Position numbers and translations under genes: made by a program. The notes under the pieces were generated by a model. It did no database searches, was not told where the DNA came from, and saw nothing but the letters and a program-made list of their open reading frames with translations. Shown piece after piece: positions 15,766 through 25,221 of a stretch of DNA of 64,000 nt; positions within the stretch are counted from its first letter, which is position 1; each line of letters begins with the position of its first letter. This DNA is from Epilithonimonas xixisoli. Its GTDB lineage: Bacteria > Bacteroidota > Bacteroidia > Flavobacteriales > Weeksellaceae. The stretch spans positions 310,001 to 374,000 of the forward strand of contig NZ_SOEO01000002.1 in the NCBI RefSeq assembly GCF_004365655.1, written 5' to 3'.

Positions 15766-16560
15766 ATGTCAAAAACAATCATCATCACAGGCGCTTCATC
15801 CGGAATTGGATTTGCGCTCGCAGAATATTTCGGGAAGAAAGGAAACAAAGTTTATGGGCTTAGCAGAAAAGTCGTAAGCTCCGATTGTTTCGTTTCGATT
15901 CCGACAGACATTACTGAAAAAGACCAAATCGACAACGCCATTTCTGAAATCCTGAAAACAGAAACCAGAATCGATGTTCTCATCAACAACGCCGGAATGG
16001 GAATGGTTGGCTCGGTTGAAGATTCTACAAAAGAAGATATTACGAAATTATTCAATCTCAATCTGATTGGTTCTGTCCAGATGATGACCGCCGTTTTACC
16101 GAAAATGCGAGAGCAGAAATCAGGAAAAATCATCAATGTTTCCAGCATCGGTTCCGAAATGGGTTTGCCTTTCCGAGGTTTCTATTCCGCCTCAAAATCG
16201 GCTTTGGATAAAGTGACGGAAGCAATGCGCTACGAAGTTTATCCTTGGAATATCCACGTTTGTTCGCTTCATTTGGGCGACATTAAAACTAACATTGCGG
16301 AAAACCGTGTCAAAACAAAAGTTTCTGAACCCTATAAAAATGTCTTCGATAAAGTTTACGCTTTGATGAATTCCCACGTTGGCGACGGCACCGAACCTTT
16401 GGATGTGGCGGTTTACATTGATGGACTTTTAGGGAAATCGAAGTGGAAAGCGCACTATTATTTTGGAAAATTCGGACAAAAGATTGGCGTTCCGCTCAAA
16501 TGGATTCTCCCGCAAGGCACGTACGAGAATCTGATGAAGAAATACAATAAAATGGATTGA
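15766..16560 (+). CDS. SDR family oxidoreductase
   Basis: A 264-residue short-chain dehydrogenase. The cofactor motif TGASSGIG is at residues 8-15, NNAG at 74-77, and the catalytic Tyr140 and Lys144 are in YSASK with Ser126-127 upstream. Substrate is unknown. The start follows the previous stop immediately, so it is probably in one transcript with the exported proteins. Confidence 0.88.
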   Translation: MSKTIIITGASSGIGFALAEYFGKKGNKVYGLSRKVVSSDCFVSIPTDITEKDQIDNAISEILKTETRIDVLINNAGMGMVGSVEDSTKEDITKLFNLNLIGSVQMMTAVLPKMREQKSGKIINVSSIGSEMGLPFRGFYSASKSALDKVTEAMRYEVYPWNIHVCSLHLGDIKTNIAENRVKTKVSEPYKNVFDKVYALMNSHVGDGTEPLDVAVYIDGLLGKSKWKAHYYFGKFGQKIGVPLKWILPQGTYENLMKKYNKMD

Positions 16561-16567
16561 TTTTCTG

Positions 16568-16660
16568 TTTAACCACAAAGGCACTAAGTTTTTTCACAAA
16601 GTTCACAATGAACTAAAAATAGTGTCCTTTGTGAAATCCTTGTGAACCTTGTGGTTAAAA
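16568..16660. repeat. ACCACAAA interspersed inverted repeat overlapping a start codon
   Basis: The left arm tttaaccacaaaggcac (16568-16584) and right arm ccttgtggttaaa (16647-16659) are inverted. The intervening bases carry further degenerate copies of tttgtg and cacaaag. The GTG start of the next gene at 16642 lies in this element. Confidence 0.7.
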
Positions 16661-18267
16661 TTAAATATTTCTTTTTCTTCATTTTTACTCTCTTCTGTGT
16701 TTTATTGAACGCGCAGAAAAAAGAATACTGGCTCATCGACAAAGAAACCAACGCAAAAAAAATAGTTTCGGACTCAGCGAAAGCAGTCAAGTTTTTGGAT
16801 TCATTGACCGAGAATTCCTACTTTTTCACAGAACTGAAAGACGTCAAAAAAATAGAAAACCGCACCGAAATCTATTACGACAAAGGTCCGAATTTCAACA
16901 AAGTCAATGTCAAATTTTCAGACTCATTGGTTTCAGATTTGAAACTTCAAAAGAACGAGCTCTTCACCAAAAACCTCGATTCACTCAAGAAGAACATCAA
17001 TCAAAAATATCGGAACAAAGGTTTCGCCTTCAACCGTGTGAAAACCAAATTCCAGAAAATGGAAAATGGAATTCCAACGGTCAAAATCTCAGTTGTCACC
17101 GCATCTCAAAGGAAAATAGACGCCATCGTTTACAAAGGCTACACGCGTTTACCGAAACAATTCGTTAAAGCTTTGAACAAAGAATATGTCGGCAAAAATT
17201 ACGAAGACAAAAACTTGGTTTCGATGAACCAGGCTTTGCAGAATCATCAATTTGTGACTTTGGAAAAACCGCCTCAGACTTTATTTACAAAGGATTCTAC
17301 ACAAGTTTTTCTCTTTACGCAAAAGAAAAAAACCAACACGTTCGACGGAATGATTGGCTTCGGGAACGACAAAACCGAAAAATTCACCGTCAACGGAACC
17401 TTGAATGTCCAGCTCAAAAATATGTTCAACAGCTTCGAAAGCATCGGCGTTTACTGGCAAAGAAATCCGGACAAAGGTCAAACTTTCGATATGCAGACGG
17501 ATATTCCGTACACGTTTGGAAGCAATGTCGGTCTTAATGTTAACGTCAATATCTTCCGCCAAGATTCCACTTTCGCAAATGTGAAATTTTTGCCCGCGGT
17601 TTACTATCACCTTTCGCCACGTCAAAAACTTGGTCTTAAAGGAACTTTCGAGTCGTCTGCGATTTTGGATTCGCTCTACACGGGCGGTCGCGATTACAGC
17701 AAAAAAGGGATTGGACTTTGGTATCAATATCAGGAAGGAAGCGACATTCCGCTGTTCATCAACAAAAGCAATATCCGTGTGGAAGCCGATTTCCTCAAGA
17801 CCAATTACGACGACACGCAGGAAAAATTTGACCAAATCCGATATTTCCTTTTCGCCGAACACAATTTCAATCTCTCCGGAAACCACTACCTGAACGTCAA
17901 GGCCGAGTCCGCATTGCTCAGCGCCAAGAACGAACTTTCCACAAACGAACTTTTTAGGTTTGGAGGCTGGAACTCGATGCGCGGTTTCAACGAGCAGAGT
18001 CTCATCAGCGATTTCTACGCATTTGCCGGTGCAGAATATCGCTATCTCGTCAATGACCAAGCCTTTTTTGACCTCTTTGCGCAGTACGGCCAAATGTCCA
18101 ACAAAGCCTTGGGAATCTCACCGAAATTGTATAGTTTAGGTCTCGGTTTCAACTTTTTTCTTCCCATCGGTTTGATGAGTTTCCAGATTTCGAACGGAAA
18201 CCAATTTGGTAACCCATTCAAATTCAACGAGATAAAAATCCATTGGGGAATCCTGAGCCGTTTTTAA
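16642..18267 (+). CDS. Omp85/BamA-TamA-like outer membrane beta-barrel protein
   Basis: A 541-residue exported protein. The signal peptide ends VLLNAQ near residue 25. The first third contains a POTRA-like region (about residues 50-190), followed by alternating beta-strands of a C-terminal barrel. The line GGWNSMRGFNEQSL holds the RGF motif typical of the Omp85 loop L6. It may help insert or translocate outer membrane proteins or lipids. No ATG is available near the start: GTG at 16642 (or 16651) lies within an interspersed repeat. Confidence 0.8.
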   Translation: MNLVVKIKYFFFFIFTLFCVLLNAQKKEYWLIDKETNAKKIVSDSAKAVKFLDSLTENSYFFTELKDVKKIENRTEIYYDKGPNFNKVNVKFSDSLVSDLKLQKNELFTKNLDSLKKNINQKYRNKGFAFNRVKTKFQKMENGIPTVKISVVTASQRKIDAIVYKGYTRLPKQFVKALNKEYVGKNYEDKNLVSMNQALQNHQFVTLEKPPQTLFTKDSTQVFLFTQKKKTNTFDGMIGFGNDKTEKFTVNGTLNVQLKNMFNSFESIGVYWQRNPDKGQTFDMQTDIPYTFGSNVGLNVNVNIFRQDSTFANVKFLPAVYYHLSPRQKLGLKGTFESSAILDSLYTGGRDYSKKGIGLWYQYQEGSDIPLFINKSNIRVEADFLKTNYDDTQEKFDQIRYFLFAEHNFNLSGNHYLNVKAESALLSAKNELSTNELFRFGGWNSMRGFNEQSLISDFYAFAGAEYRYLVNDQAFFDLFAQYGQMSNKALGISPKLYSLGLGFNFFLPIGLMSFQISNGNQFGNPFKFNEIKIHWGILSRF

Positions 18268-18308
18268 TAAATAATTATAGATAAAAATCATTCATCATTT
18301 ATAAAATT

Positions 18309-18425
18309 TCGGAGCTATTTCCCGCTATCCGCTATATCTTTTTTGTTTACGACCATTTGTCATCAATAGAAAACTAAAAGATAAAACAAAAAAGGATGCC
18401 GCTTCTATCGGGGCTATGGGCTTTC
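18309..18425 (+). repeat. Interspersed repeat, copy B
   Basis: It begins cggagctatttcccgctatc, contains atcttttttg and acaaaaaagg that can pair about 45 bases apart, and ends ctatcggggctatggg. It shares ends and the T-run/A-run core with copies A, C and D. It lies between the barrel gene and guaB; no gene is present in the 258-base gap. Confidence 0.75.
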
Positions 18426-18503
18426 ACATCCCATCATCATTTTTCTGAATATTAACTATTTATCAAATAAATTATGATACTTTCAAATTCCAAATAAATA
18501 GCT

Positions 18504-18511
18504 TAATTTTG
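18504..18511 (+). promoter_or_regulatory. Bacteroidetes -7 box of guaB
   Basis: TAATTTTG matches TAnnTTTG and lies 14 bases before the guaB start. No distinct -33 TTG is visible at the usual distance. Confidence 0.55.
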
Positions 18512-18525
18512 CACAGAAAGTAAAG

Positions 18526-19986
18526 ATGTCTATTCATAACAAAATTGTAGAGGCAGCCATCACTTTCGATGACGTTCTATTAGTCCCTTCTTATTCAGAA
18601 GTTTTACCTAATCAGGTTTCCCTAAAATCCAGACTCACAGACAAAATTTCGCTCAATGTTCCCATCGTTTCCGCAGCAATGGATACCGTGACAGAAGCAG
18701 ATTTGGCCATTGCACTCGCAAGAGTTGGCGGTCTTGGATTCATTCATAAAAATATGACGATTGCGGAACAAGCCGCGCAGGTCAACAGCGTGAAACGTTC
18801 CGAAAACGGAATGATTGCCGACCCGGTCACACTTTCCAAAGACCACACACTTGCCGAAGCGAAAGCATTGATGGCCGAATACAAAATCTCCGGTCTTCCT
18901 GTGGTTGATAAAAACAATTATCTCATCGGAATTATCACCAACAGAGATGTGAAATATCAAGAAAACCTCGAAGTGAAAGTGGAGGAAATAATGACGAAAG
19001 ACAACCTCATCACATCCGACAAAACCACGAATCTGGAAACGGCGAAAGAAATTTTGCTGAAAAACAGAATCGAGAAACTTCCAATCGTTGACAAGAAAAA
19101 CAAATTAGTTGGCTTGATTACGATTAAAGATATCGACAATCAATTAGAATATCCGAATGCCAACAAAGATCAAAACGGAAGATTAATCGTTGGAGCCGGC
19201 GTTGGCGTTGGTGAAGACACGATTGAAAGAATTACAGCCTTGGTAAAAGCAGGTGTTGATATCGTCGCCATCGATTCTGCTCACGGACATTCCAAAGGTG
19301 TTTTGGATAAGATTTCAGAAATCAGAAAAACATTCCCAGATTTGGACATTGTTGGAGGAAACATTGTAACGGCTGAAGCGGCGAAAGACTTGATAAAAGC
19401 TGGCGCAAATGTTCTGAAAGTGGGTGTTGGCCCAGGTTCTATCTGTACAACCAGAGTTGTTGCCGGAGTCGGCGTTCCTCAACTTTCCGCCATCTACAAC
19501 GTTTACGAATTTGCAAAAAAGAAAAACGTTGCAGTAATCGCTGATGGTGGAATCAAACTTTCAGGCGATATTGTGAAAGCAATTGCAAGTGGAGCCGGCG
19601 CAGTAATGTTAGGTTCACTTCTTGCTGGAACTGACGAAGCTCCAGGAGAAGAAATCATTTTCCAAGGCAGAAAATTCAAATCTTACCAAGGAATGGGAAG
19701 TCTATCCGCAATGAAACGTGGCGGAAAAGAAAGATACTTCCAAAGTGAAGCTAAGAAATTTGTTCCCGAAGGCATTGAAGGTCGCGTTCCTCACAAAGGA
19801 AAATTGGAAGATGTTATTTTCCAATTGACTGGAGGACTTCGTGCCGGAATGGGCTATTGTGGTGCCAAAGACATTGAAGCTTTACAAAAAGATTCGAAAT
19901 TGGTAATGATTACTGGAAGTGGTTTGAAAGAATCTCACCCACACGATGTCATAATTACCCAAGAAGCTCCGAATTATTCTTTCTAA
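18526..19986 (+). CDS. guaB: IMP dehydrogenase
   Basis: A 486-residue enzyme that oxidises IMP to XMP with NAD+, the committed step of guanine nucleotide synthesis. The catalytic Cys307 is in GPGSICTTR. Two CBS domains lie between about residues 95 and 205. The phosphate-binding GG motifs and the flap ([16 protein letters not shown]) are intact. It has its own promoter and a strong downstream terminator, so it is monocistronic. Confidence 0.97.
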   Translation: MSIHNKIVEAAITFDDVLLVPSYSEVLPNQVSLKSRLTDKISLNVPIVSAAMDTVTEADLAIALARVGGLGFIHKNMTIAEQAAQVNSVKRSENGMIADPVTLSKDHTLAEAKALMAEYKISGLPVVDKNNYLIGIITNRDVKYQENLEVKVEEIMTKDNLITSDKTTNLETAKEILLKNRIEKLPIVDKKNKLVGLITIKDIDNQLEYPNANKDQNGRLIVGAGVGVGEDTIERITALVKAGVDIVAIDSAHGHSKGVLDKISEIRKTFPDLDIVGGNIVTAEAAKDLIKAGANVLKVGVGPGSICTTRVVAGVGVPQLSAIYNVYEFAKKKNVAVIADGGIKLSGDIVKAIASGAGAVMLGSLLAGTDEAPGEEIIFQGRKFKSYQGMGSLSAMKRGGKERYFQSEAKKFVPEGIEGRVPHKGKLEDVIFQLTGGLRAGMGYCGAKDIEALQKDSKLVMITGSGLKESHPHDVIITQEAPNYSF

Positions 19987-20002
19987 TAATTCTTAAATCA
20001 AA

Positions 20003-20047
20003 TAAAAAAAGACCCCAACTTGATTTCTCATTTTGGGGTCTTTTTTT
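20003..20047 (+). terminator. Terminator after guaB
   Basis: An 8-bp core stem gaccccaa / ttggggtc (20011-20018, 20033-20040) is extended by A/T pairs and followed by seven Ts. Confidence 0.88.
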
Positions 20048-20128
20048 ATTTGACCACTAATTTATGAGGGTAATTTAAAAAAAACTAAAAAAATTAAGAT
20101 AAATGCATTAAAAATCAAAACTTTGGTG

Positions 20129-20157
20129 TTGTGTTTGCTAAGAATTTAATAGTTTTG
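20129..20157 (+). promoter_or_regulatory. Promoter of the small exported protein gene
   Basis: A TTG at 20129-20131 and TAGTTTTG at 20150-20157 are separated by 18 bases, a good Bacteroidetes -33/-7 pair. The start codon follows 17 bases later. Confidence 0.6.
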
Positions 20158-20174
20158 CAAAAGCAAATATCGCA

Positions 20175-20522
20175 ATGAAAAAGTCCACATTCTTCTCCTT
20201 TTTATTTCTGTCATTTATCGTATTCGGTACGCTTTCTTTTACTGCAAACAAAAAAGTGATAGCCGTAGTTTTCAATAAGGAAATGACAAAAAGGGACTTG
20301 CTGAGCTTGCAGAAAAACCTCAAAGAAAAGAACATCATTTTGGTTTTCAATCAAATGAAATTTACAAAGAACAGATTGAGTTACATTGATTTCAGCATCG
20401 ATTTTGGGGATGGATTTTCCGGAACCTCGAAATCCGAAATCACAAAATCAAAAGAAATAGGATTTGTACGAGATTATAACGAAAACGCCGAACAGCCTTT
20501 TGTTGTCGGTGATTTAAAATAA
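20175..20522 (+). CDS. Small exported protein of unknown function
   Basis: A 115-residue protein with an N-terminal signal (KKSTFFSFLFLSFIVFGTLSF). The mature part has an alternating beta/alpha pattern (KKVIAVVFNKEMTKRDLLSLQKNLKEKNIILVF) that may form a small periplasmic domain. No catalytic motif is recognised. It has its own promoter and a shared convergent terminator, so it is a single-gene unit. Confidence 0.65.
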   Translation: MKKSTFFSFLFLSFIVFGTLSFTANKKVIAVVFNKEMTKRDLLSLQKNLKEKNIILVFNQMKFTKNRLSYIDFSIDFGDGFSGTSKSEITKSKEIGFVRDYNENAEQPFVVGDLK

Positions 20523-20527
20523 AAAAA

Positions 20528-20561
20528 TTGAGCTTCCAAATCCGGAAGCTCAAATTTTTTT
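20528..20561. terminator. Bidirectional terminator
   Basis: The stem ttgagcttcc / ggaagctcaa (20528-20537, 20544-20553) has A runs on the left and T runs on the right, so it can stop the + gene before it and the converging - gene ending at 20560. Confidence 0.85.
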
Positions 20562-21648
20562 ATCCATTGTTCAAATCTTGTTTTCTCTTTTTTCTTTTTT
20601 CCAAATCGTCATCAAAATCATCGATTCTGTAATTGGTCAAAGAATTTCCTTTCGTGATTTTTTCCTTAGAATATAATCGGAAATCATTCTCAGTTTTTTC
20701 CAAGAGATAATCATACGGACCAACGTGTGAAATCAATTTGATTAAAACCGGTGAGATTTCCAAACAGATGAACAATCCCATAATGAAACTCGCCGCCAAG
20801 GCAATGATGGCTGAATTTTTCCCCAACTCATCCAAGGCTTGCAAACGCGCTGCAAATCCATTGAATTTGTCTTCCACAGTTTCCGTAGATTTTCTTTCGG
20901 TTTCCAAATTGGTATAGACTTTCGAAACTTCCTTGTCCAAATATTCCAATCGCGACTGTTGTTGTTTTTGGTAATTTTCGAGGTCAAGGCGTTTTTGTTC
21001 TTTCAATTCCGCTTTTCGTTTGGCGTTGGTTCCGAAGCCGACTTTTCCGCTCGTCAAGCCAGATTCTTTTCCGAGAATTTCTTTTTCTAATTCCACAGAA
21101 GCCGAATCATAGGCCATTTGGTAAGTTTTGATTTGATTCTGAATTTGTTTTTTTTCCGTATCAAAAGGCCCGGATTGTTGCAAAATCCTTCCGGTCATTT
21201 CCGCCTGAAGTTGTTTTTTATTTCTTTGAATAATCGTGTTCAATTGTTTGTTGACCTCCTTTTCAAAGATTTTCAACTCCAATGGTTTTGAAATAATGAT
21301 TCCCAAAAATGTCGCCAAAATCAACCTTGGAATCGTCATCAAAACCTGATTCCACCACGTTCCCGTTTTCTTGATGGAAGAAACGATGTATCTGTCCAAA
21401 TTGAAAATCATCAATCCCCAAAGTAGCCCGAATCCAACGGCTGTCCAAACATTATCAAAAACCGTGAACATCGCATAACCTGCGGAAAGTGTCGCGAAAA
21501 CTGCCGTGAATAGTACGATTCCGCCAATTCCAGCAAACTTGTTCCATTCGCTTGGCGATTTCTTCAAAAGGTGAATGTTGGCGCCGGAGCAAATCATCAG
21601 GAAGTGCTGAAACCAATTCATTTTATTAGTGTTAGATGTATTTTTCAT
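20560..21648 (-). CDS. DUF4407 domain membrane protein
   Basis: A 362-residue protein from the ATG at 21648 (a GTG five codons upstream is possible). The N-terminal part has three to four membrane segments (AGIGGIVLFTAVFATLSAGYA and following), with a fixed NLDRYIVSS motif. A long coiled coil rich in Lys, Gln and Glu occupies about residues 125-265, and another membrane segment near residue 280 follows. This layout matches the DUF4407 family, which is common in Bacteroidetes and of unknown function. Confidence 0.85.
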   Translation of the reverse strand: MKNTSNTNKMNWFQHFLMICSGANIHLLKKSPSEWNKFAGIGGIVLFTAVFATLSAGYAMFTVFDNVWTAVGFGLLWGLMIFNLDRYIVSSIKKTGTWWNQVLMTIPRLILATFLGIIISKPLELKIFEKEVNKQLNTIIQRNKKQLQAEMTGRILQQSGPFDTEKKQIQNQIKTYQMAYDSASVELEKEILGKESGLTSGKVGFGTNAKRKAELKEQKRLDLENYQKQQQSRLEYLDKEVSKVYTNLETERKSTETVEDKFNGFAARLQALDELGKNSAIIALAASFIMGLFICLEISPVLIKLISHVGPYDYLLEKTENDFRLYSKEKITKGNSLTNYRIDDFDDDLEKRKKRKQDLNNG

Positions 21649-21766
21649 ATTAATGATTATCACAATATGTAAGTCAAAACGTTAAATTGTTACAAATAGT
21701 ATTAGGTAAAACCAAATAGCTAATTATGTACCAAATTTATTTTTACTATTTCTCATTAAAAAACTC

Positions 21767-21913
21767 AAAACCACAAAAGTCACAAAAGAGAAATCGAGTA
21801 AAAACTAATTCTCAAAGAGCAAAAAAGCTAATCTTATCAAGAATGTTTTTTTCCTTTTTTGGACTTTAGATAAGCATAAAAAATATAGTGGCTTTTGTGC
21901 CTTTTGTGGTTTT
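21767..21913. repeat. ACCACAAA interspersed inverted repeat
   Basis: The arms at 21767-21788 and 21892-21913 are 22 bases long and complementary at all but one position, separated by about 100 bases. It is the most complete copy of the family also seen at 16568 and as a half copy at 1709. The rest of the 343-base gap between the DUF4407 gene and the aminopeptidase gene is AT-rich with no gene. Confidence 0.75.
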
Positions 21914-21937
21914 CGAAACAAATTTGTTTAAATAACA

Positions 21938-21965
21938 AAGTCTGCCTTTAACAAAAGCAGACTCT
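21938..21965 (-). terminator. Possible terminator of the ABC/M1 gene
   Basis: A 7-bp stem agtctgc / gcagact (21939-21945, 21957-21963) with an 11-base loop lies just beyond the stop of the - strand aminopeptidase gene. The T run on the - strand is short. Confidence 0.5.
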
Positions 21966-21991
21966 ATCAATTATAATTATTTGAATCGAAA

Positions 21992-24900
21992 TTAATCTCC
22001 TGTATTCACAGTCACTTTCACGCCTGCGCCACCAGTTTTTTCATCCGCATCCAGATTAACTTTGTCTGGTTTTGATTTGAAATCGTGAACATTATTTTTC
22101 ATATTTCGGTCAATTAGTTTTGCGTACGGGTCGATTCCTGCTTGCAATGGTTCTTCATTGACCAATAAAATAAAGGTTTTCTCAGGCTTATCCATCTTCA
22201 CTTTTTTGAAAATCAATTCTTTGCCTTCAGGAAATTTCTTAGATTTTTGTCCGAAAACGCCTACGTCAACATAATCATTAACCGGAATTTTCTTCGATTT
22301 TCCTTTGCCATCCACACGGTATTTTGCGCTTCCAACTGTCAGTTTTACCTCATATTGCTTTCCGACTTTTTTGTATGATAAATCCTTCACATAGTTTTCA
22401 TTAAGCGTAATTGTCTCAAACATATCTTTGATAAGGTATTGCAAACTGTCAGGCGTTTCTTTTTTCAGAAGATTTACAAACTCAATAGAATTGGTGTAAG
22501 GTGGTTCCTGAAACTTGGTTTGTTCCAGATATTTCTTCAAAATCGAATTCAGTTTTGCTTCTCCCAAATAATCTTTCAGCGCGTACATCACAACGCTTCC
22601 TTTGTTGTAATGGATGTAATTTTGATTTTCGATTAACATCAAAGGCATTTCGTTTTTCGTTTCTCTGGTTCTGCCTTGAAGATATTTATCAAGCTCGTAA
22701 CTCAAGAATTTTTTCATTGCCGGAGCGCCGTACTCGTGTTCCATCACCATCAAAGCATAATATTGGGAGAATGTTTCCGACATCATCGCACTTCCTTGGA
22801 CATTGCCGCCAGCAACTTGATGCCCCCACCATTGATGCGCGACTTCGTGAGCTGTCACATAGAATGGAAGGTCGATTTTTTCGGGCTTATCAGGTTCAAC
22901 TTTTGTCAGGAAACCAATTTCTTCAGAATATGGAATCGTGTTCGGGAACGATTGTGCGAATGAAGCATAACGTGGAAACTCAATGATTCGGACTTGCTTG
23001 TGCTGATAAGGTCCAAAGTTTTTGGTGTAATAATTCAAACTATTTTGGATGGACGAAATCATCCTGTCCAGATTATATTCGTGACCTTTTTGATAATAAA
23101 TTTCGATGTTGATGTTATTCCATTTTGCTTTTTTAACTTGATAATCGCCCGAAAGAAACGCATAGAAATTGAGAATTGGCGAATCCATTTTGTAAGTAAA
23201 ATATCTTCTGCCATTTGCTTTCCATTCTTTTTGCAAATAGCCAGGTGCGATTGCAATCTGATTATTATCCGTCGAAATCTGAGTTTGAAAACGAATCCAG
23301 TCGGAATCATTTGAAATGAAATTGTTCATTCTTGCTTTCGTGTCATTCACTTTTGCCAATCTTGGTTTTGGTTTCAGACCATATTTTTTTCGGGCAGAAT
23401 TTTCCGAAAGTTCCGCATTTCCGTCGTAACCTAAGCCTGGCAAGTTATTTGAGTTAAAGAATGAGCCATTTCCAACCACGTCCGTTTCCGTCTCAGAATT
23501 TGCGAAACCTTTTGGCTCAAATGTATATTGAAAATTGAGCGCAATAGAATCGCCTGGTTGAAGCGGTTGAGTTAGCTTTACAAGTTTCAAACCTACTTTT
23601 TCATCATTGAAAATATCTTTTCCGGAACGTCCCAATTGCATTTTTTTGTAAGTATAATGTCCATCCAGATTATTCGGATATTTAAGGATGATGCTGTCAA
23701 TCGGCTTTTGATGTTTGTTTTTGATGTAATAAATGCCGTCTACGCTCCAGCTTGATTTCTCAGGAAAAATGTCAATTTTCAAATCCGAAGAAACAATTCT
23801 TGGCTGGTCGATTTTTTCCAGATATTTATATTTTTTCTCGTAATCGACACGCATTTTTTCCATTTCAACTTGTGTATACGATTTGTTAAGAATATGCGTG
23901 TTGTAATAAATGTAGCCACCAAGTCCAACAGTCGAGAACAAGAATAGAAACAGTAAAAATCTATGTTTTAATTTGAATGACGTTTTCGATAAAAGATATT
24001 TTTTGGACAATCCCTTTTCCTTGCCTCTCGGGAAAACCAAAAGCGCAATGAACAACAAGAATAACATCATCAAAATCCAATATGATTTCACTATGAAATA
24101 GCTGTAAAGCACTTGCCCAAAACCATTCAAAGCTGAATAAGGAAGTTGCGGACCATTGGAATTGAAGCTGTACAAAATCCCATTCATTTCCAAATAATTG
24201 TACAACATCGGAAGGAATACGACAGGGAAAATCGCCAAGAAAAATCCAAAATATTTGTTGTTGACAATCAATTGAATAAACAAACTGAAACCTATCAAAA
24301 CCAAATAATAAGGCAGATTGTAAAGGTTAAATTTCAAATACGTCAATGGTTCGATGTCATAAAATCCTTTGTAAAACTGAATCCCGATGCAAATTAAATT
24401 AGAAAAAATCTGCATTAGGATGACCATCCAGACCATTCCCAAAAATTTGGAAAACATCAGGTTGAAATTGGAAACCGTGCTCACGCCAATCAACTCGTCG
24501 ATTTTATTTTCACGCTCTCGCCAAACGATGTTTCCTGAGAAAAAGACAATCAGCAAAAGCAAGAAAAATGACAAGCCTTCTTCCGCCAATTCTGCCATCA
24601 GAAAGGTGACAGGAATGGATTCTGCGTCGTACATCGATTTCATATAATTGGAAATTACAATCAGCAAAACGCCAAAAATGAAAGCAATTATTCCAAAAAA
24701 TGGCGTGTAAACAATTCTTTTGACCTCAAAAAAAGAAAGATAGAATAGCTCTTTAAGTTTCGCTATCCAACCAAAATCCTTTTGAACATTCAGGATTTCC
24801 TGTAATGATTTTTCGGAATTGGTGTAAGTTTCTACCAAAGCCGTCTTCTTCTTTTTGAAGAGTGAAAAAGGCTGTAGAAATTGGTTGAAATCAAATTTGA

Positions 24901-25201
24901 AATATGTAATCCCAACACACAACAGCGAAATTCCCAACCAAACCAAACGGTTCCACAGCAAAATGCCCGAAAGCGGAACTATGTTTTCATTTTGTTCGTA
25001 AGGCGTCCAATATTCTGTGATTTGTTTCAAAGCAAAATTCCCGAACGGGTCTAGAAGTGAGGCCAAATCTTTGTTCTCGATGTCGGAAAGAATGCTGTCG
25101 CTCAAAATCGATAACAAAAGCAAAATCACACAGAAAAGGTATGAAGCCAAAGTGCTTCTGGTCAACGTCGTCAACGCGAAAAATATCGAACCTATAATCA
25201 A
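21992..25201 (-). CDS. M1 aminopeptidase with ABC-2 membrane region (3' part of frameshifted gene)
   Basis: The 1,069-residue downstream part. Membrane segments lie in the first ~430 residues, including a loop with FSGNIVWRERENKIDELIGVS typical of ABC permeases. The C-terminal half is a gluzincin: HEVAHQWWGH with His785, Glu786 and His789, and the third zinc ligand Glu in SETFSQYY. It would cleave N-terminal residues in the periplasm while the membrane half acts with the adjacent ATPase. Its apparent start is artificial: the frame continues upstream to the shift site near 25253. Confidence 0.85.
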   Translation of the reverse strand: MIIGSIFFALTTLTRSTLASYLFCVILLLLSILSDSILSDIENKDLASLLDPFGNFALKQITEYWTPYEQNENIVPLSGILLWNRLVWLGISLLCVGITYFKFDFNQFLQPFSLFKKKKTALVETYTNSEKSLQEILNVQKDFGWIAKLKELFYLSFFEVKRIVYTPFFGIIAFIFGVLLIVISNYMKSMYDAESIPVTFLMAELAEEGLSFFLLLLIVFFSGNIVWRERENKIDELIGVSTVSNFNLMFSKFLGMVWMVILMQIFSNLICIGIQFYKGFYDIEPLTYLKFNLYNLPYYLVLIGFSLFIQLIVNNKYFGFFLAIFPVVFLPMLYNYLEMNGILYSFNSNGPQLPYSALNGFGQVLYSYFIVKSYWILMMLFLLFIALLVFPRGKEKGLSKKYLLSKTSFKLKHRFLLFLFLFSTVGLGGYIYYNTHILNKSYTQVEMEKMRVDYEKKYKYLEKIDQPRIVSSDLKIDIFPEKSSWSVDGIYYIKNKHQKPIDSIILKYPNNLDGHYTYKKMQLGRSGKDIFNDEKVGLKLVKLTQPLQPGDSIALNFQYTFEPKGFANSETETDVVGNGSFFNSNNLPGLGYDGNAELSENSARKKYGLKPKPRLAKVNDTKARMNNFISNDSDWIRFQTQISTDNNQIAIAPGYLQKEWKANGRRYFTYKMDSPILNFYAFLSGDYQVKKAKWNNINIEIYYQKGHEYNLDRMISSIQNSLNYYTKNFGPYQHKQVRIIEFPRYASFAQSFPNTIPYSEEIGFLTKVEPDKPEKIDLPFYVTAHEVAHQWWGHQVAGGNVQGSAMMSETFSQYYALMVMEHEYGAPAMKKFLSYELDKYLQGRTRETKNEMPLMLIENQNYIHYNKGSVVMYALKDYLGEAKLNSILKKYLEQTKFQEPPYTNSIEFVNLLKKETPDSLQYLIKDMFETITLNENYVKDLSYKKVGKQYEVKLTVGSAKYRVDGKGKSKKIPVNDYVDVGVFGQKSKKFPEGKELIFKKVKMDKPEKTFILLVNEEPLQAGIDPYAKLIDRNMKNNVHDFKSKPDKVNLDADEKTGGAGVKVTVNTGD

Positions 25202-25221
25202 TGTATTAGCGACAGTGAAAA

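Noticed and set aside
17281-18093. 270-codon open frame on the - strand
   Set aside because: It lies wholly inside the Omp85-like gene and its protein shows no family feature; it is a frame shadow of the coding strand.
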